Shown in pieces: positions 12,356 to 15,279 of a stretch of DNA of 15,279 nucleotides. The notes under the pieces were generated by a model that ran no database searches, was not told the origin of the DNA, and saw only the letters and a program-made list of their open reading frames with translations. The DNA is from JBMNNU01 sp050942695 (lineage in GTDB: Bacteria > Chloroflexota > UBA6077). Made by a program: the position numbers and the translations under genes. The DNA lies in NCBI GenBank assembly GCA_050942695.1, contig JBMNNU010000050.1, positions 1-15,279 of the forward strand. The letters run 5' to 3'. Positions within the stretch are counted from its first letter, which is position 1; each line of letters begins with the position of its first letter.

Positions 12356-13279
12356 ATGCTCGGGGATTTTTCCCTGGCCGAACCCACCAAACCGCTGAGG
12401 GCAGCCTTGGACGCCACCCCCAAACTCTCCGTAGTGATCGTTAACTACAATACTCGCGACCTACTCCAAGCTTGCCTGAGATCTATCGAGAAGAGCGAAG
12501 AGGTCCCAAGCATGGAGCTATTCGTGGTTGACAACGCCTCTTCAGATGGCAGTTTGGACATGGTATCCGAGCAGTTCCCATGGGTCCGCCTGATAGCCTG
12601 CGAAGAGAACAGGGGATACGCTTACGCTAACAACCTTGCACTTCGACAGTGTCGCGGGGAGTACTGGTTGCTATTGAACCCCGATACTGTTCTCCCGCCT
12701 CGAGCTTTGCGCGAAATGACAGAATACATGGATTCACATCCTGAAGCAGGCGTGGCCGGCCCCAAACTCGTTAGACAGAACGGCTGTCTGGACCTGGCCT
12801 GTCGCCGCGGTTTTCCTAGCCCTGAGGTATCTTTCTATCGGATGCTGGGATTGAGCAAACTCTTCCCCAAAAGCAGACGATTTGGGCGGTATAACATGAC
12901 CTACCTGGACCCCGACCAGCCTGCCGAAGTGGACTCCGTGGTCGGCGCGTTCATGATGGTGCGAGCCGCAGCGGCCAAGCAGGTGGGCCTCCTGGACGAA
13001 TCGTTCTTCATGTACGGTGAGGACCTCGATTGGGCATTCAGGATCAAAAGCGTGGGCTGGAAAGTGCTGTATAACCCGGCGGTAGTCGTACTCCATTACA
13101 AGGGCGCCAGCAGTCGCCACAGCCGGAAAGCCACAATCGAGTTCTACAGGGCTATGGATATCTTCTACAAAAAGCATTATGCTAAAAATACGAACTTTGT
13201 GATTGGATGCTTAATCGTAGCGGCAATTCGAATCAAATGTCTGTTTTCCCTAACCGTCAATCGTCTGAGACCGACCTAG
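12356..13279 (+). CDS. GT2 glycosyltransferase, rhamnosyltransferase-like (WbbL type)
   Basis: A 307-residue GT2 enzyme. After a 22-residue lead, the GT-A core begins LSVVIVNYNTRDLLQACL (24-41), with VDNASSDGS (58-66), ENRGYAYANN (84-93), NPD at 108-110 as the D-x-D equivalent, and the catalytic-base motif GEDLDWAFR (221-229). VVGAFMMVR (195-203) and FFMYGEDLDW are typical of the group annotated as dTDP-Rha:polyprenyl-diphosphate-GlcNAc rhamnosyltransferases, though the sugar cannot be fixed from sequence alone. A short hydrophobic patch near 281-292 may anchor it to the membrane. ATG 12356 has no clear Shine-Dalgarno; it is the first ATG after the promoter at 12252-12281. The next gene starts 17 bases after its TAG. 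Confidence 0.9.
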   Translation: MLGDFSLAEPTKPLRAALDATPKLSVVIVNYNTRDLLQACLRSIEKSEEVPSMELFVVDNASSDGSLDMVSEQFPWVRLIACEENRGYAYANNLALRQCRGEYWLLLNPDTVLPPRALREMTEYMDSHPEAGVAGPKLVRQNGCLDLACRRGFPSPEVSFYRMLGLSKLFPKSRRFGRYNMTYLDPDQPAEVDSVVGAFMMVRAAAAKQVGLLDESFFMYGEDLDWAFRIKSVGWKVLYNPAVVVLHYKGASSRHSRKATIEFYRAMDIFYKKHYAKNTNFVIGCLIVAAIRIKCLFSLTVNRLRPT

Positions 13280-13296
13280 GCCCGGAGGGTATCCTG

Positions 13297-14697
13297 ATGA
13301 AACGCCTATTCGCCATAGTATTCGGTCTTCTCCTCCTTGTAACCGATATATTCCTGCTGATCGGCTCCTTCGCCGTCTCGTACAACCTCCGGTTGGAGAT
13401 CGAGCCGCGTGCGCGGATCACCATGCCTCCTTTCGTTGCTTACGAAGGCATCATGGTCCTGATGGTAATTACGGTGGTCTTGGTGCTCTTCGCCGTGCGG
13501 CTCTACAGCCCCCACCGGGGTATCTCCCGGATAGACCTGTTCTACTCCGTTTTCCGGTGGGTTACGTTGGGATATCTGCTTTCACTCGGAATATCTACCA
13601 TGGCATTCAAAGGGATAGACTACCCCCGTTGGGTGCTGCTCTACTCTTGGGGAATCAGCATCGTTCTGTTGTGGCTCTCCAGGGTGCTGATGATCACTCT
13701 GGCATCCGTGCTCCGCACCTTAGGGATCAATCAAGAACGGTTGCTAATCGTGGGCGCAGGGGAGCCAGGCCGAATCATCTACGATCGTATCGCCTCCTGG
13801 CCAGGCCTGGGCTATTCTGTCGTCGGATTTCTGGAGGACGACCCCACGCTGATCCCGCCCGGTGACATGCCTGTTCTCGGGCCGGTGTCATCGTTGCCTC
13901 AGGTGGTCTCGGAGTATCGCATCGACGAGGTGATGTTCGCGTCCCCAACCATCACTCACAAGCAGGTGCTACATCTGGTACACAGTTGTGGAAAGCTGAA
14001 AATCAACGTCAAGGTGTTCCCAGACGTGTTCCAGATCATGTCCAGCGAGGTTGGCGTTACCGAGCTAGGCGGGCTTCCGATGATGAGAGTGCGCGACGTG
14101 GCCTTGCGTGGGTGGAACCTTGCAATAAAACGGGCAATGGATCTCGTCATCAGCGCCATCTGTCTGGTGCTGTTTTCCCCTATCATGATGCTAGCAGCGT
14201 TAGTAATCAAGGTCACATCGCCCAACGGGCCGGTCTTCTTCACCCAGACTAGAGTCGGGCTGGATGGAAAGCCCTTCGAGCTGATCAAGTTTCGATCTAT
14301 GAAGCCCGACGCGGAGAAAGAGTCGGGACCTGTCTGGGCAAGGCCGGGTGACCAGCGCACAACCTGGCTGGGCCGGGTCATGAGACGCTACTCCTTCGAC
14401 GAACTTCCCCAACTGGTCAACGTGCTGTTGGGGGAGATGAGCCTCGTAGGTCCTAGGCCAGAAAGGCCCTACTTCGTGCGGCAGTTCAGCCGTATGATCC
14501 CCCGATACAGCGAGCGGCACCGTGAAAAGGCTGGCGTGACCGGCTGGGCTCAGGTGAACGGGCTTCGGGGCAACACATCCATCGAGGAGCGTACGAAATA
14601 CGACCTCTACTACGTGGAGAACTGGTCCCCCCTCTTCGACATCAAGATCCTGCTAAGAACCATCTTCGCCGTCTTCAAGGGCAGCAACGCATACTGA
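13297..14697 (+). CDS. Polyprenyl glycosylphosphotransferase (exopolysaccharide priming enzyme)
   Basis: A 466-residue polyisoprenyl-phosphate hexose-1-phosphate transferase that starts glycan synthesis by moving a sugar phosphate from a nucleotide sugar to undecaprenyl phosphate in the membrane. Residues 1-135 hold four to five membrane spans (6-26, 50-68, 85-104, 112-137). A Rossmann-like CoA-binding domain begins at RLLIVGAGEPGR (148-159). The catalytic bacterial sugar transferase domain spans about 275-466, with KRAMDL (278-283), a membrane-dipping hydrophobic helix (284-305), KFRSM (331-335), FDELPQL (Asp368-Glu369), GPRPERP (385-391) and GWAQVNGLRG (416-425). Length fits WbaP/CpsE-like enzymes. 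ATG 13297 is preferred over ATG 13207 because GGAGGG (13284-13289) precedes it and the longer version overlaps the previous gene. Confidence 0.93.
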   Translation: MKRLFAIVFGLLLLVTDIFLLIGSFAVSYNLRLEIEPRARITMPPFVAYEGIMVLMVITVVLVLFAVRLYSPHRGISRIDLFYSVFRWVTLGYLLSLGISTMAFKGIDYPRWVLLYSWGISIVLLWLSRVLMITLASVLRTLGINQERLLIVGAGEPGRIIYDRIASWPGLGYSVVGFLEDDPTLIPPGDMPVLGPVSSLPQVVSEYRIDEVMFASPTITHKQVLHLVHSCGKLKINVKVFPDVFQIMSSEVGVTELGGLPMMRVRDVALRGWNLAIKRAMDLVISAICLVLFSPIMMLAALVIKVTSPNGPVFFTQTRVGLDGKPFELIKFRSMKPDAEKESGPVWARPGDQRTTWLGRVMRRYSFDELPQLVNVLLGEMSLVGPRPERPYFVRQFSRMIPRYSERHREKAGVTGWAQVNGLRGNTSIEERTKYDLYYVENWSPLFDIKILLRTIFAVFKGSNAY

Positions 14698-14721
14698 AGG
14701 GGTGTGATAACGCAAAGAAAA

Positions 14722-14767
14722 CCCCGGGATCATCACCGGCTCAAAACCGGGAGAGGATTACCCGGGG
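14722..14767. terminator. GC-rich stem-loop after the sugar transferase
   Basis: CCCCGGG (14722-14728) pairs with CCCGGGG (14761-14767), and CCGG (14736-14739) can pair with CCGG (14747-14750) around CTCAAAA, giving a stem with an internal loop. There is no T-run afterwards, so it is a weak intrinsic terminator at best. It marks the boundary between the high-GC glycan genes and the lower-GC Abi-like gene. Confidence 0.4.
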
Positions 14768-14802
14768 ACTGCAATACAAAGTATACTTGAGTCTAAAACA
14801 CA

Positions 14803-15279
14803 ATGCAACAATTCTTTTCTTCGTTTCGCCAAATTATTTCGGTCGAACGGTTTGAATCCTATCGGCGTTCCGATACTGAAGAAGATATCGACATACTAGC
14901 CTGTTATCTATGGAATTTGGCACTATGCGAAGCCCTGTATCCATGTCTGCAAGGACTGGAAGTCGCTCTTCGAAATAGCATCAATATAGCTGCCACCGAA
15001 GCCTTTGGTAACCATCATTGGTTTGACTGTCCGTCTATACTCAAGTCACGGGAACAAGCAAAGGTAGCAGATGTTAAGGCTAGATTGAGACAAAAACCCG
15101 GGCCTATCAACATTGGGCGAGTGGTCGCCGAGCTTAACTTCGGTTTCTGGACCAGCCTGTTGGATGCTCGCTACGAACAGATTCTCTGGCCAAAACTACT
15201 GAAACCAGCATTCCCTCATATGCCCAACCGTTTACGTACTAGAAAGGCTCTCTCGGGGCGACTGAATCATATACGCTAC
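14803..15279 (+). CDS. Abi-like (abortive infection) family protein, 3' end cut by window
   Basis: An open frame from ATG 14803 runs to the window edge without a stop (159 codons). It matches the Abi_2/AbiD-AbiF-like pattern: ISVERFESYRRS, then LWNLALCEALYPCLQGLEVA with LRNSIN (helical, near 38-64), then VVAELNFGFWTSLLDARYEQ (about 107-126), LWPKLLKPAFP, and LNHIRY at the edge, where the family has an RxR-N-x-x-H HEPN-like RNase motif further on. Such proteins act in phage defence or RNA cleavage in known cases; activity here is inferred. The Shine-Dalgarno is weak. A TATACT at 14782-14787 could be a -10 but has no matching -35. GC of four counted lines is about 45 %, against about 60 % in the upstream gene, which suggests acquisition by transfer. 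Confidence 0.75.
   Translation, partial: MQQFFSSFRQIISVERFESYRRSDTEEDIDILACYLWNLALCEALYPCLQGLEVALRNSINIAATEAFGNHHWFDCPSILKSREQAKVADVKARLRQKPGPINIGRVVAELNFGFWTSLLDARYEQILWPKLLKPAFPHMPNRLRTRKALSGRLNHIRY

Noticed and set aside
13207..13296. ATG 13207 as the start of the sugar transferase
   Set aside because: It would overlap the preceding glycosyltransferase by 73 bases, while ATG 13297 has a good GGAGGG and begins the first membrane span.

Overview
The window looks like a chromosomal segment from a free-living, probably anaerobic or facultative bacterium of moderately high GC (about 55-60 % by rough line counts). The gene mix suggests Chloroflexota: a TreT-type trehalose synthase, a TusDCB/DsrEFH trio, small PspC proteins, a YwiC-like protein, a MEMO/AmmeMemoRadiSam B protein, a CaiB/BaiF CoA-transferase and frequent TTG/GTG/CTG starts. 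This is inferred from gene content only; no rRNA, tRNA or phylogenetic marker is present. No CRISPR array or intact transposase was seen.

Layout. (1) 1-1898 (+): a possible tail of an upstream gene, a good sigma70-type promoter, a possible 19-20 codon leader peptide ending in TAATG, an OmpR-type response regulator with a degenerate receiver, then three tightly packed sulfur-relay genes (TusD/DsrE, TusC/DsrF, TusB/DsrH). (2) 1952-3331 (-): a GT4 trehalose synthase (TreT). (3) 3651-4403 (+): two PspC-domain membrane proteins, closed by a strong bidirectional terminator. (4) 4478-5248 (-): a SAM methyltransferase with a five-fold heptanucleotide repeat just upstream. (5) 5438-6518 (+): a 2[4Fe-4S] ferredoxin and a YwiC-like membrane protein one base apart. 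(6) 6498-7739 (-): a MEMO-family protein with an extra N-terminal domain. (7) 7784-7943: a roughly 160-bp MITE-like element with terminal inverted repeats and two internal GC-rich palindromes. (8) 8065-9887 (+): a CoA-transferase overlapping an XTP/dITP pyrophosphatase (RdgB). (9) 9877-10251 (-): a zinc-ribbon protein. (10) 10400-14697 (+): a surface-polysaccharide locus with two GT2 glycosyltransferases, a methyltransferase and a polyprenyl-phosphate sugar-1-phosphate transferase. (11) 14803-end (+): a partial Abi-like gene of clearly lower GC, probably acquired.

How the genes work together. The response regulator and Tus/Dsr-like proteins probably form one operon for persulfide sulfur transfer, and the regulator may control it. 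The ferredoxin and YwiC-like genes are translationally linked. The last block is the start of an exopolysaccharide or glycan assembly cluster: the phosphotransferase primes undecaprenyl phosphate, the GT2 enzymes extend the chain and the methyltransferase may modify a sugar. Overlapping divergent promoters at 10321-10357 separate the zinc-ribbon gene from the glycan genes. Several convergent pairs overlap at their stop codons, so the genome is compact.
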